DNA of 64,000 bases from Halobellus captivus (GTDB taxonomy: Archaea; Halobacteriota; Halobacteria; Halobacteriales; Haloferacaceae): assembly GCF_007655485.1 (NCBI RefSeq), contig NZ_VJXQ01000001.1, positions 316,556 through 380,555 on the forward strand. Direction: 5' to 3'. The notes below the pieces were generated by a model. That model saw nothing but the letters and a program-made list of their open reading frames with translations, made no database searches and was not told the DNA's origin. A program made the position numbers and the translations under genes. Below are positions 35,337 to 44,154 of the stretch, one piece after another (the stretch's first letter is position 1; the number at the start of each line of letters is the position of its first letter).

Positions 35337-36123
35337 GACGCGGCAGGCGACTGACGCGGACGACGTGGCGGGCGTTTCACACGGGACTTCGGCGGCGGGA
35401 GCCATCCACGTCAGAAACCTCACGAAGGTCTTCGACACCGAAGAGGGAACCGAGACGGTCTTCGAGGACGTGAGTTTCGACATCGAACCCGGTTCGTTCG
35501 TGACGTTGATCGGCCGCTCCGGGAGCGGCAAGTCGACGATGCTGAACATCATCAGTAACGTCCTCGAACCGACGGCGGGCACCGTAGAGTTCGAGGGAAC
35601 GCAAAACGACGAAGTCACGCTCGGTCACGTCTTCCAATCGCCGCGTCTCCTCCCGTGGAACACCTGCGTGCAGAACATCGAGTACGTTCACGAGAACAAC
35701 CCGGAGTACACGCGTGACCTCGCCGAAGAGTACATGGACCTCGTCGGTCTCACCGAACACTACGATAAATACCCCTCACAGCTCTCCGGCGGCCAGCGAC
35801 AGCGTGTCGGAATCACCCGTGCGCTGAGTATCGACCCCGAGATACTGATTATGGACGAGCCGTTCAGCAACCTCGACGAGATTACCGCGGAGGCGCTCCG
35901 CGAGGAACTCATCGACATCTGGCAGAAACTCGGAAAGACCGTGTTCTTCGTCACGCACGACATCACCGAGGCGATAGAACTCTCCGATCGAATCTTGATG
36001 CTCGGCGACGGACGCATCTTCGACGATATGTCCATCGACCTCGAACGCCCACGAGACGTCGATTCTGAGGAGTTTTTGAAGGTCCGACAGGACGCGATCA
36101 ACCGGTTCCACGCGATCACCTGA
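35326..36123 (+). CDS. NitT/TauT-type ABC ATPase (system 1)
   Basis: A 265-residue ATPase with Walker A GRSGSGKSTMLN, Q-loop LGHVFQSPRLLPW, signature LSGGQRQRVGITRA, Walker B ILIMDEPFSNLDE and an H-loop His in VTHDITEA. It energises the importer formed with the permeases at 32886 and 36262 and the binding protein at 33715. The start is uncertain: GTG at 35326 has a GGGGTGG Shine-Dalgarno-like sequence five bases upstream, while GTG at 35317 overlaps that sequence. It is followed by a permease gene after 138 bases that contain a small leader ORF. Confidence 0.88.
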   Translation: MASETRQATDADDVAGVSHGTSAAGAIHVRNLTKVFDTEEGTETVFEDVSFDIEPGSFVTLIGRSGSGKSTMLNIISNVLEPTAGTVEFEGTQNDEVTLGHVFQSPRLLPWNTCVQNIEYVHENNPEYTRDLAEEYMDLVGLTEHYDKYPSQLSGGQRQRVGITRALSIDPEILIMDEPFSNLDEITAEALREELIDIWQKLGKTVFFVTHDITEAIELSDRILMLGDGRIFDDMSIDLERPRDVDSEEFLKVRQDAINRFHAIT

Positions 36124-36162
36124 TATGAGTGAATGTCTGCGCGCAAGGCGTGAAAACCAAAT

Positions 36163-36171
36163 GATTAAGTA
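36163..36171 (+). promoter_or_regulatory. TATA-like box before the leader ORF
   Basis: GATTAAGTA, centred 27 bases before the ATG at 36194. It suggests that a leaderless transcript starts there, inside the ABC operon. Confidence 0.45.
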
Positions 36172-36193
36172 TGCTCGATCGACAGTGAGCGCT

Positions 36194-36256
36194 ATGTACG
36201 TGACATACTCGCCCGTCTCGGAGTCAGTGATGCTCCCGAGCGGAGGGGGGAAGTAG
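36194..36256 (+). other. 20-codon leader ORF upstream of the second permease
   Basis: An ATG at ideal leaderless spacing from a TATA-like box opens a 20-codon frame ending TAG at 36254-36256, only five bases before the permease ATG at 36262. Its last codons contain GGAGG (36242-36246), which could serve as a Shine-Dalgarno site for the permease. A translated leader that couples to the permease gene is proposed; the peptide itself (MYVTYSPVSESVMLPSGGGK) is not recognised. Confidence 0.45.
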
Positions 36257-36261
36257 TCCAA

Positions 36262-37071
36262 ATGGCGACGAGTAACCGCTCATTCCGAACGCCGATCCGT
36301 TCGATGGTCGGTGACAAATGGGCTGCGCGCATATTTGGGGTTGTCATCGGTCTTGCGGCGTGGTGGATTGTCACGGTGCTCTTCCCGCGGGGACTGTTCC
36401 CGGGACCGGTCGCGACGGTAAACGCCTCGTGGGAAATCATTGCTTCCGGGGTAGTCTGGACGCATATGCAAGCGACGTTTTTCCGGACGTTCCTCGGGTT
36501 CATCGGGGCGTTCCTCGTCGGTGCGGCACTCGGAATCATTATGGGGATCAACAACTTCGGTGAACACTTCTCAACGCCGATCATCGTGATCGCGCTGTCG
36601 ATTCCAGGGATCGCCTGGGCCGCGATCACGACGATCATCTTCGGATTCGGGGTCGCTGCACCCGTCCTGGCGACGGCCGTCACCGTCTTCCCGTACATTT
36701 CGCTGCGGATCTGGAAAGGCGTCGAGAACATCGATCCAAACCTCCTTCGGATGAGCCGTTCCTTCGATATTTCGAGGTCGCGACTGCTCAGACGGATGAT
36801 CCTCCCGAGCGTCGCACCGGCGCTGTTCACCGCGATCCGATTCGGGCTGGCGATCTCGTGGAAAGTCGAGACCCAGGCGGAGATCTTCGCGTCGAACACC
36901 GGCGTCGGCTACCGTGCGATCGAGGCGTTTTCGCGGTACCAGTACGACACGGCGATGGCGTGGGCCGCCGTCTTCGTGGTCGTCGTCTTCATCCTGGAGA
37001 TGGGCATCCTTCGCCCCCTCGAACGGAAGGTATTCGCGTACCGAGAAGAAGCGGACTTCGGTGTCCTCTGA
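36262..37071 (+). CDS. NitT/TauT-type ABC permease (system 1, permease B)
   Basis: A 269-residue permease with about six membrane segments and the EAA loop MSRSFDISRSRLLRRMILPS. It is of the TauC/SsuC type but only distantly like permease A of the same system. Its ATG lies five bases after a short leader ORF that carries a Shine-Dalgarno-like GGAGG, so translation may depend on coupling. Together with the ATPase at 35326 it completes the system-1 importer. A UspA gene follows. Confidence 0.87.
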   Translation: MATSNRSFRTPIRSMVGDKWAARIFGVVIGLAAWWIVTVLFPRGLFPGPVATVNASWEIIASGVVWTHMQATFFRTFLGFIGAFLVGAALGIIMGINNFGEHFSTPIIVIALSIPGIAWAAITTIIFGFGVAAPVLATAVTVFPYISLRIWKGVENIDPNLLRMSRSFDISRSRLLRRMILPSVAPALFTAIRFGLAISWKVETQAEIFASNTGVGYRAIEAFSRYQYDTAMAWAAVFVVVVFILEMGILRPLERKVFAYREEADFGVL

Positions 37072-37144
37072 CCGGCACGACCTCGGTACTGCGATCCGCT
37101 TTTGCTGCGTTCGTTTCGGTTTCGACGATCCGCCGGGACGTGAT

Positions 37145-37151
37145 GTTATAT
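37145..37151 (+). promoter_or_regulatory. TATA box of the second UspA gene
   Basis: TTATATA, centred about 28 bases before the ATG at 37176. It rules out the upstream in-frame start at 37143, which overlaps the box. Confidence 0.6.
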
Positions 37152-37175
37152 ACGTGGCACGTGAACACGATTCGT

Positions 37176-37694
37176 ATGGCGGTTCTAGCTGCAACAGATG
37201 GGACGATCGTCCCGGACCGAGTGGTCGAAACCGGAGCCGAACTCGCCGAACAGTTCGGCGAGGAACTCCTCGTGCTTCACGTCATACCGCGAGACGTCTT
37301 CGAGTCACAACGCAAATCATCCGTGGAGAGCACGTCTGACCTCGCACTGACATTCGCACCTGAGATCACCTACCGGGAGCTGGGCGATCAGACCGGGGAA
37401 CCCGGAGGCAGCGACGAGCGGTATTCGCTCGAAGCCGCCCAGCGGGACGCCGCGGGGGTCGCCGCCGACGTCACCGAAGAAACGGTCGGCGACCTCGAGA
37501 AGGTCTCCTACCTCGGGCGCATCGGTGACGTCACCGAGGAGATACTCGCGGTCGCGAACGCCGAGAACCCGCGATATCTGGTCGTGGGCGGGCGAAAACG
37601 AACCCCCGTCGGGAAAGCGATCTTCGGCAGCGTCACACAATCGGTGCTACTCGAGTCCGACCTGCCTGTCGTGACCGTACTGTCTGACGGATAA
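37176..37694 (+). CDS. Universal stress protein (UspA family)
   Basis: A 172-residue UspA protein that starts MAVLAATDGT and ends with the nucleotide-binding signature GGRKRTPVGKAIFGSVTQ and the strand LPVVTVLSDG. A longer insert between residues 45 and 110 distinguishes it from the shorter UspA at 2871. It has its own TATA box although it follows the ABC permease gene on the same strand. UspA proteins often accompany transporters in haloarchaea, possibly as ATP-responsive modulators; nothing in the sequence shows a specific partner. Confidence 0.88.
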   Translation: MAVLAATDGTIVPDRVVETGAELAEQFGEELLVLHVIPRDVFESQRKSSVESTSDLALTFAPEITYRELGDQTGEPGGSDERYSLEAAQRDAAGVAADVTEETVGDLEKVSYLGRIGDVTEEILAVANAENPRYLVVGGRKRTPVGKAIFGSVTQSVLLESDLPVVTVLSDG

Positions 37695-37795
37695 TCGAAC
37701 GTTCTCGGCGGTGGCGATCGCTGAGTTCGGTGGACAGCTTTCCAGAGGCCACGACCGAACGGTTATGCCACCTCGGAGAAAATCGGTGACTCGAA

Positions 37796-38521
37796 ATGGA
37801 CGACACAACCGCGGTGGTGACGGGTGCGGCGACCGGAATCGGGCAGGCGATCGCAGAACGGCTGGCGGACGACGGCGCACACGTCGTAGTTTCCGACATC
37901 GCTGACGGGAGCGAAACGGTATCGCGAATCGAGCGCACGGGGGGATCCGCCGAGTTCCGCGAGGCCGACGTGACTGACGAGGACGCGATGCGGTCGCTGT
38001 TCGAGGGTCTCGATCTCGACGTGTTGGTCAACAATGCCGCCTACTACGCGCCGCTCGTCACCGACAAGAAACGCTTCGATGAGATTTCCGCCGAAGAGTG
38101 GGACACAGTTCTGGCAGTCAACACGAAGGGAACGTTCCTCGCTTCGAAACACGCGCTGGGTGCGTTCGACGACGGTGGGAGCATCGTGAACATCTCCTCG
38201 TCCGTCGTCACGATGGGCGTTCCGGGCTTTCTGCACTACGTCGCATCGAAAGGTGCGGTGCTCGCAATGACGCGCGCGATGGCGGCCGAAGTCGGCGATA
38301 TCGGCGTCCGCGTTAACGCGGTGATGCCGGGATTCACCTGGTCAGAGGCATCCCAGCAGGCCGGTGACGAGTATCTCGACGACTACGTCGACAAGCAGGA
38401 CCTGGACCGAGTCGTCGAACCGGACGACATCGCGGGCGTCGTCTCGTTTCTCGCCGGGGCCGACAGCGGAATTATGACCGGACAGGCCGTCAACGCGGAT
38501 CCGGGACTCTCCTACTACTGA
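37796..38521 (+). CDS. SDR-family NAD(P)-dependent oxidoreductase
   Basis: A 241-residue classical short-chain dehydrogenase. The cofactor motif is VVTGAATGIGQ, NNAA follows, the catalytic Tyr and Lys are in HYVASKGA, and the C-terminal region DIAGVVSFLAG is typical. It interconverts an alcohol and a ketone or aldehyde, or oxidises a cis-dihydrodiol. The substrate is unknown. The gene follows UspA and the ABC genes on the same strand and is convergent with an EamA exporter. In this island a dihydrodiol or aryl alcohol dehydrogenase would fit, without direct evidence. Confidence 0.9.
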   Translation: MDDTTAVVTGAATGIGQAIAERLADDGAHVVVSDIADGSETVSRIERTGGSAEFREADVTDEDAMRSLFEGLDLDVLVNNAAYYAPLVTDKKRFDEISAEEWDTVLAVNTKGTFLASKHALGAFDDGGSIVNISSSVVTMGVPGFLHYVASKGAVLAMTRAMAAEVGDIGVRVNAVMPGFTWSEASQQAGDEYLDDYVDKQDLDRVVEPDDIAGVVSFLAGADSGIMTGQAVNADPGLSYY

Positions 38522-38546
38522 ACGGAAATCGGTCCCACGTCACGTG

Positions 38547-39455
38547 TTAACTCAGGAGCGTTACGCCGATCGCACCGGCCACCGCGATGAGCGCGCCAGC
38601 GGCGAGACGCGGCGTGATCCGTTCGAGGTCGTCGCTGACCAACAGAACCGAAAGAAGAATGACGACCAGCGGACTCGATTGGACGAGCGGGACGACGAGC
38701 GAGACCGGTTCGAGTTCCAGCGCGCCGTAGTACCCGAGGAGAAAGAGCGTGTTCGCGACGCCCGCGGCGACCAACCACGGAACTTCACTCCGCTCGAACG
38801 TTCGCGGGTCCGGAAGCCCCTCCGTCCACCAGAGGTAGATGAGAAATCCGAGCCCGGCACTTACTGTCTTGATCATCAGTCCCGTGAGTACCGCCGTCCC
38901 CTCGGCAAGTCCCAGCTTCGCGAACGTGGGCTCGATGCCGTAGAAGAACGCCGCCACGAAGGGAATCGCGATTCCGATGTAGCCGGAGTCGGAGGTATCG
39001 TCGTCGGAGCGCCCGTGTTCGTAGGTGATGACGGCGATGCCGACGACGATCGCGATCATCGAGAGCACGTGTCCGCCGGTGACGACTTCGCCGAGGACGA
39101 CGACCGCAATGAGCGACGCGTGAAGTGGCTGTGAGGCCTTGATCGGCTCCGCCCGACTCGATCCGATGCGTTTGATCCCCTCGAAATGCATCGCGCGTCC
39201 GACCATCGTCCCGAGCAGTCCCGCGGCAGTGAACGCCGCAAGCGATCGGAGCGTCAGGTTCTCTATCGGCGATCCAAGCAGAAACGCCGCCGGGACGAGC
39301 ACCAGCACGTTAATGCCGAGCCCGACGATCAGCGCGTCGGAAGCGGAACTGGTGATCGTCCCGTAGCGCACCGAGAGGGACTGTACCGCCAAGGCACACG
39401 CACCGAATGCGGCCAAGAACACGCCCACCGAGAGTATCTCACCGCCGAGCATCAT
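38547..39455 (-). CDS. EamA/DMT-family transporter
   Basis: A 302-residue protein with ten predicted membrane segments arranged as two EamA repeats (residues about 5-145 and 155-300). These proteins export or exchange amino acids, nucleotide sugars or small metabolites, and the direction is not predictable. Start at 39455 or 39452 (two adjacent ATG codons). It sits alone between the SDR gene and the second TauT-type ABC system; its involvement in aromatic metabolite efflux would be guesswork. Confidence 0.85.
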   Translation of the reverse strand: MMLGGEILSVGVFLAAFGACALAVQSLSVRYGTITSSASDALIVGLGINVLVLVPAAFLLGSPIENLTLRSLAAFTAAGLLGTMVGRAMHFEGIKRIGSSRAEPIKASQPLHASLIAVVVLGEVVTGGHVLSMIAIVVGIAVITYEHGRSDDDTSDSGYIGIAIPFVAAFFYGIEPTFAKLGLAEGTAVLTGLMIKTVSAGLGFLIYLWWTEGLPDPRTFERSEVPWLVAAGVANTLFLLGYYGALELEPVSLVVPLVQSSPLVVILLSVLLVSDDLERITPRLAAGALIAVAGAIGVTLLS

Positions 39456-39640
39456 TCGACGGCTCCCGTTTGTGACCCGATGTCGCTACTAGTCAGTGAG
39501 TCTACCCTCACGAGGGTACCGCATATCATCGTCTTCGAGGTGGATATGTTATGATATAACAGTTGTCATCCAATACGGGCGCGGAAATCGCCCACGTGAC
39601 AATTAACGCGTACAGAAGGAAGGAGCACCGTAGGCGAGGG

Positions 39641-40402
39641 TTACCGCCACCGCATCAGGCGGTGTTCTGCGGCGCGGAGGCTCTCTTGACTGATAATAAT
39701 CAGGATGACGGGAATCACGACCCAGCCCAAGAGCAGATCGACTCGCTGCTGCTGGAACCAGTAGCTGACCATATAACCGACGCCGGATCCCGCCCCGAAC
39801 ACCTCGGCGACGAAGAGAACCTTCCAAGAGACCACGAGGCCCCAGTACATCGACGGAAACAGGTACTGGAGGACCTGGGGGAGGATGATATCACGGTACC
39901 GCTGATAGGTGCCTGCGCCGAAGAAGTCGGCCATTTCCGTGATTTGTTGATCGAGGTCCTGCGTGCCTTCCCACATATTCAGGATGACGAACGGGACGCC
40001 GATGATCACGACCGTCAGCACCGGCACCCACTCAGTGATTCCGAGTGCGATGATCAGACCGAACGCGACCGCGATCGACGGTACCGAGAGCGCGATTACG
40101 ATCCACGAGCGGAGGAAGGCCTCCACGTCCTTTCGAAGGCCCATTGCCGTCCCGACGACCGTCCCGACCACAACGGAGATTGCGAACCCGGCGAAGAGAC
40201 GGCGAAAGGTGTCGAAGACGTTACTGTAATACGTGCCGAACTGAGGATCGACGATCACCGTCCGTATGGCCGAAAACAACTCGAAAAGGCCGGGGAACAC
40301 GTAGAACGGGAAAAACTGCGAGGCGACTTGCCACGCGCCAAGCAGAACCAACGCCACGGCCGCTTTCTTTTCGATATTCCGGTCTTGAATGTAGGAATTC
40401 AT
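39641..40402 (-). CDS. NitT/TauT-type ABC permease (system 2, permease A)
   Basis: A 253-residue permease with about six membrane segments and the EAA loop (MADFFGAGTYQRYRDIILPQ). The ATG at 40402 is used; the longer frame starts with TTG. It follows the binding-protein gene by 25 bases on the same strand. The second permease of the system (44155-44943) carries a very similar loop (MAEFFGAGRIQTFKDIIVPQ), so in system 2 the two permeases are closer relatives than in system 1. Confidence 0.87.
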   Translation of the reverse strand: MNSYIQDRNIEKKAAVALVLLGAWQVASQFFPFYVFPGLFELFSAIRTVIVDPQFGTYYSNVFDTFRRLFAGFAISVVVGTVVGTAMGLRKDVEAFLRSWIVIALSVPSIAVAFGLIIALGITEWVPVLTVVIIGVPFVILNMWEGTQDLDQQITEMADFFGAGTYQRYRDIILPQVLQYLFPSMYWGLVVSWKVLFVAEVFGAGSGVGYMVSYWFQQQRVDLLLGWVVIPVILIIISQESLRAAEHRLMRWR

Positions 40403-40427
40403 AGGGTGTTTCGCCAAATAACCGCGT

Positions 40428-41504
40428 CTAGAATGGGTTTCTGAGAACGTCGTCCTGAGACGGGACGCTGTCGATGAACTCTTGCTCTTCCATCAGATCG
40501 AGGAACTGCCACACGGAATCGACATAGGACTCTTCGGCCCGTCCGTGGAACACCTCTCCGTTGCTCGCCCAGTCTTCGACGACTTGTATCTTCGCGTCGT
40601 TGTCGATGCTTGCCGGTCCGCCGAACTCTTCCAATATCGAGCGCGTATTGTTACGCCAATGTTCGACGGCATTTGCGCCAGCCCGGACGAGTGACGCCGC
40701 AACGTCGGTGTTGTCGTCGTACCAGTCCGAGTACGCCCACCAGGAGGTGAGCGGCAGCGTGTGACCGGTCACGTCGGTCCAGAGATCGTTGAGCTGGACG
40801 AGGTTGCGGTAGTTCTCCGGCTGTGATTCCATCGTGATCGTGAGCCCGCTCACGTTGATGACGCCGTCGATCTCGCCGTCGTTGAGGAGGCCGACGAGTG
40901 CCGGTGGTGCGGCGGTCGTCGTCTCGAAGTCTTCGCGGAGTCTGAGGCCGGTCTGTTCGGCGAGGACGGCCTGGAACGCTTGGACAGTCGATGAACCCCA
41001 CGACCAGACGCCGATCCGTTGTCCCTCGAGGTCCTCGACGGATTCGTACTCGCTATCGGCCCGAACGTAGAGCGCGTTCACGGACTGAAGGCCGCCACTG
41101 AACCCGTATGTGACGAGGTCTTCACCGTTGATTCGGTTATTGATGTAGGGGAGTACAGACGGATGCGACGTCTCGACCTCACCGCTCGTGACGCCCTGTA
41201 CCTGCGCATCGAACGGCGGATACTCGACAGTGACGTCGATGCCTTCCTCCTCGAAGATGCCCTGTTGCTGGGCGGCTTCCCACATCGGATAGAACACGGT
41301 TCCTTCGGGGAACTGTATCGTCACAGGTGTCAGATCATCTCCACCACCGCTGCTGTCACTACCACTGTCGCCGCCGCTGTCGCCACCGCCGCTGTCACCA
41401 CCACTACCGCCGTCATCTCCTCCGGACCCCGAACACCCGGCGAGGCCAGCAGTCGCGACGACGCCAGCGGCTTTTAGCATCTCTCGTCTGCTATTTGTTA
41501 TCAT
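40428..41504 (-). CDS. NitT/TauT-type ABC substrate-binding lipoprotein (system 2)
   Basis: A 358-residue extracellular protein with a twin-arginine-type signal (SRREMLKAAGVVATA) ending in the lipobox GLAGC, a Gly/Ser/Asp linker, and a SsuA/ThiY-type binding fold (VTIQFPEGTVFYPMWEAAQ, DLEGQRIGVWSW). The ligand may be a sulfonate, a pyrimidine or an aromatic acid. A strong TATA box lies at 41531-41540 on the reverse strand. The LigM-like gene directly upstream on the same strand suggests that the imported compound may be methoxylated, as a hypothesis. Confidence 0.87.
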   Translation of the reverse strand: MITNSRREMLKAAGVVATAGLAGCSGSGGDDGGSGGDSGGGDSGGDSGSDSSGGGDDLTPVTIQFPEGTVFYPMWEAAQQQGIFEEEGIDVTVEYPPFDAQVQGVTSGEVETSHPSVLPYINNRINGEDLVTYGFSGGLQSVNALYVRADSEYESVEDLEGQRIGVWSWGSSTVQAFQAVLAEQTGLRLREDFETTTAAPPALVGLLNDGEIDGVINVSGLTITMESQPENYRNLVQLNDLWTDVTGHTLPLTSWWAYSDWYDDNTDVAASLVRAGANAVEHWRNNTRSILEEFGGPASIDNDAKIQVVEDWASNGEVFHGRAEESYVDSVWQFLDLMEEQEFIDSVPSQDDVLRNPF

Positions 41505-41530
41505 TGTTCCTCAGCAACTGCTTCTCGCAC

Positions 41531-41540
41531 ACATATATAA
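41531..41540 (-). promoter_or_regulatory. TATA box of the system-2 binding protein
   Basis: TTATATATGT on the reverse strand, centred about 31 bases before the ATG at 41504. Confidence 0.55.
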
Positions 41541-41623
41541 GTTTCGGCAACGGTCACCGCGTTAACAAAGTCGACACGAGGGTTGAATCCCCAAATAATT
41601 GCGAATTTATCAAATTTATGTCA

Positions 41624-42964
41624 TCACTGCGTGGGATCAGTCCGACGATTGTCTTCTTTATACGGGGCGGGGGCAACCGTTGCGCGAATTTCCATCGGTT
41701 CGTGCGAGTCTGTCGTCGGGCTTCGCGGGTTCTGTCCCTCTCCCCAGACGACCGTGACCTCCGTCCCGGGAACGCTCCAATCGACGTCGATCGTACACAA
41801 CGAGAGCATCTCGCGGAAGTAATAGCTGTACCCACGGCACGTGGAAACACCGACGGCGCTGCCGTCTCCGACCACCGTATCGGCGATCATCGCTCGCTTC
41901 TGCTGATGAGGCATATCCATGTATTTGTGGTGGAGTCCCTCCTCGAAGAGGGACGCGTACGTCTCAATCACGTCGTCATCGTCCCACACCAACGTCACGA
42001 TGGTTCGTTCCGGGTTCGCGAGTTCGGCTTCGAGCGCCTCGCGGCCGACGAAGTCGTGATCGAGAGCGATATTTCGATCCCATCCGAGTTCGACGGGTGT
42101 TCGATACCACGCACTGATATCGTCGGCATCGAAGCTCCCTTCGATCGGATAAGTGAGGATATCACGGGACGCGTGGGTGTCAACCCACGCTCTGAACTGC
42201 CCCATCTCCGGCGAAAAGATCGCCGGGATGTAATCGCGCCCTCGCGTCGGGAAGCACGCTTCGAGATGGTTGATCGACGACGTCCGTTCGCTCAACCGCT
42301 GAATCCCGTACTCCTCGCCGACTTCGACGATGGCGTCCCAGACGGCGTCGGCGTCCGCTGCCGGACCCTGTAACTCGAATCCGAGCTCTCCGGCCATTCC
42401 CATCCGGATGGCAGTCACCTCGACGTCGTCGATGGAAATCGTGTCGAAGTGGATAAACTCGATATCTTTCAACGGCTGATCAGTCAGTTCTTCGAGTACC
42501 TGAATCGAACGGGGCCCTTGTACCTGGAAGTTGAACGTATCTCGCCATTCCGCCTCGACGTCGAACTGACCGTCTCGGCCGACTTCGAGGTTGTATGCCG
42601 CCCAGTAACACGGGAGACCGTGTACGACGTACTCGTCCTCGCCGGTCCGAGCGAGAACTCCCTCCGCGATCACGTTGCCGTTCGCCGAGCACTGGATGAG
42701 GTGCTTCGCCTGTCCAATCTTAAACGAATCAAAGGTGTTCACTGACAGCCTGGAGAGCAGCTCTTCTGCGTCCTCCCCCTGCAGTCTGAGGTTTGCCAGG
42801 AACGACCAATCACCGATATAGCACGTCTCTTTCCAGGAAAGCTGTTCGTCGATCCAGTTCGTGAACTCCCTTCGCCCGCGCCGGAGCCCAAACGTTCGTC
42901 CGTTCGCCGCTCGCATCGTTGCCAGATGATCGTCTCCGGTACCGGATTCGTTGGGAGGGTTCAT
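41624..42964 (-). CDS. LigM-like GcvT-fold demethylase, divergent paralogue
   Basis: A 446-residue protein of the same GcvT-fold branch as 26710-28053, with matching landmarks: EFTNWIDEQ, NGNVIAEG, WAAYNLEVGRDGQ, GSFDADDISAWYRTPVELGW, LDHDFVGREALE and GTEVTVVWGE. The SHHM tetrapeptide of the first copy is replaced by SFLA (residues 54-57), so the active site differs and the substrate may too. It could be a syringate-type, methylamine-type or other tetrahydrofolate-dependent demethylase. It sits between the two halves of the second TauT-type ABC system. The ATG at 42964 fits a TATA-like box near 42997 and gives a protein of the same length as its paralogue. Confidence 0.72.
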   Translation of the reverse strand: MNPPNESGTGDDHLATMRAANGRTFGLRRGRREFTNWIDEQLSWKETCYIGDWSFLANLRLQGEDAEELLSRLSVNTFDSFKIGQAKHLIQCSANGNVIAEGVLARTGEDEYVVHGLPCYWAAYNLEVGRDGQFDVEAEWRDTFNFQVQGPRSIQVLEELTDQPLKDIEFIHFDTISIDDVEVTAIRMGMAGELGFELQGPAADADAVWDAIVEVGEEYGIQRLSERTSSINHLEACFPTRGRDYIPAIFSPEMGQFRAWVDTHASRDILTYPIEGSFDADDISAWYRTPVELGWDRNIALDHDFVGREALEAELANPERTIVTLVWDDDDVIETYASLFEEGLHHKYMDMPHQQKRAMIADTVVGDGSAVGVSTCRGYSYYFREMLSLCTIDVDWSVPGTEVTVVWGEGQNPRSPTTDSHEPMEIRATVAPAPYKEDNRRTDPTQ

Positions 42965-43346
42965 TCTATCGCATTGCTCCGCGTTCCCCGACCGAATAAA
43001 GATTCGGACTATCGAAGCGCGTGGAATTCTCCCGGAGCGTCTGTATCTGACCAGACCCAACCGTACGACACCGTACCGCCGACTGAGTATATATTAATAA
43101 ATAGCTACTATCGCATACGCATTCCCATTGATGAGCGGGTTTTCTGCGAAGAACACAGAGTCTTTCGAATGCGTTTGGCGGTTATTTCTAATTGGAAAGT
43201 TCCTGACAATATGCCAACGATCGATAGTGGCACCCATAGAAAGATTATTATACGCAGTTCCTCTTGTGTGACGTGTTCACACGATCTATGTTCCACCAGT
43301 ATACGTGCGAAAACATTCTACAGTTGACAGAACAACGAGGGTTGCA
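42965..43346. other. AT-rich intergenic region
   Basis: About 380 bases without a supportable gene. A markedly AT-rich block (about 43085-43115) contains TATATATTAATAAATA, which could serve as a promoter in either direction. The short open frames here are not acidic and have no recognisable similarity. The ATPase promoter (weak TATA-like ACATTCTAC near 43316) lies at its end. Confidence 0.4.
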
Positions 43347-44153
43347 ATGACGGCAGCAGAAGAAAACCAACCGTCCGCCGAATCATCGGGTACGTCAGTA
43401 GACACACTTGAGCTTCGCAACATTGTCAAACGCTTCGAGAAACCAGGACAGGGGGAAATCCTCGTTCTGGACGGCGTTGATCTGGATGTAGAAGGTGGGG
43501 CATTCGTCTCGCTGCTCGGCCCATCCGGGTGCGGGAAGACTACTCTGATGAACGTGATCTCCGGACTCGTTACGCAGGACCAAGGGACGATGCGCCGCGG
43601 GGGTCGAGACGTCGCACCGGGAGACCTCTCGCTCGGATATATCTTTCAGGAGCCGAGATTACTCAATTGGAAAACCGTCTCGGAAAACATCGAGTTTGCC
43701 CTCGAGGCCCGGGACATCCCCGAGTCGGAGTGGCAGGAGCGAACCGACCGGTACCTCGAAATGGTCGGGTTGGGCGACGAGGGAGACAACTATCCGACCC
43801 GACTCTCGGGGGGGATGAAACAGCGCGTCGCCATCGCTCGGGCGCTGGCCATCGAACCGGAGATCATTCTGATGGACGAACCGTTCAGCAGCCTCGACGA
43901 GATTACTGCCAGGGATCTGCGAGAGGAGTTACTCGACATCTGGAAACAGGAAGAGAAGACGATTCTATTCGTCACGCACGACATCAACGAAGCGGTGTTC
44001 CTCTCCGATTACATCTATATGATGAACACCCAGGGGGAGATGTTCGCCCGTCGGAACGTCAACATCGACCGCCCCCGCCAGTACGACGATCCGGCGATTG
44101 CACAGCGCGAGACGGAACTGTACAGAGAGTTCCACGAGAACGTGGTGCATTGA
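43347..44153 (+). CDS. NitT/TauT-type ABC ATPase (system 2)
   Basis: A 268-residue ATPase with Walker A GPSGCGKTTLMN, Q-loop YIFQEPRLLNW, signature LSGGMKQRVAIARA, Walker B IILMDEPFSSLDE and an H-loop His in VTHDINEA. The ATG at 43347 was chosen over a GTG at 43305, since the weak TATA-like box overlaps the longer form. The gene is followed by its permease with a one-base gap, so these two form an operon. The matching binding protein and first permease are on the other strand at 39641-41504. Confidence 0.88.
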   Translation: MTAAEENQPSAESSGTSVDTLELRNIVKRFEKPGQGEILVLDGVDLDVEGGAFVSLLGPSGCGKTTLMNVISGLVTQDQGTMRRGGRDVAPGDLSLGYIFQEPRLLNWKTVSENIEFALEARDIPESEWQERTDRYLEMVGLGDEGDNYPTRLSGGMKQRVAIARALAIEPEIILMDEPFSSLDEITARDLREELLDIWKQEEKTILFVTHDINEAVFLSDYIYMMNTQGEMFARRNVNIDRPRQYDDPAIAQRETELYREFHENVVH

Positions 44154-44154
44154 G

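Noticed and set aside
43108-43296. 62-codon minus-strand frame in AT-rich DNA
   Set aside because: Basic, Ile-rich by base composition; no supporting signals.
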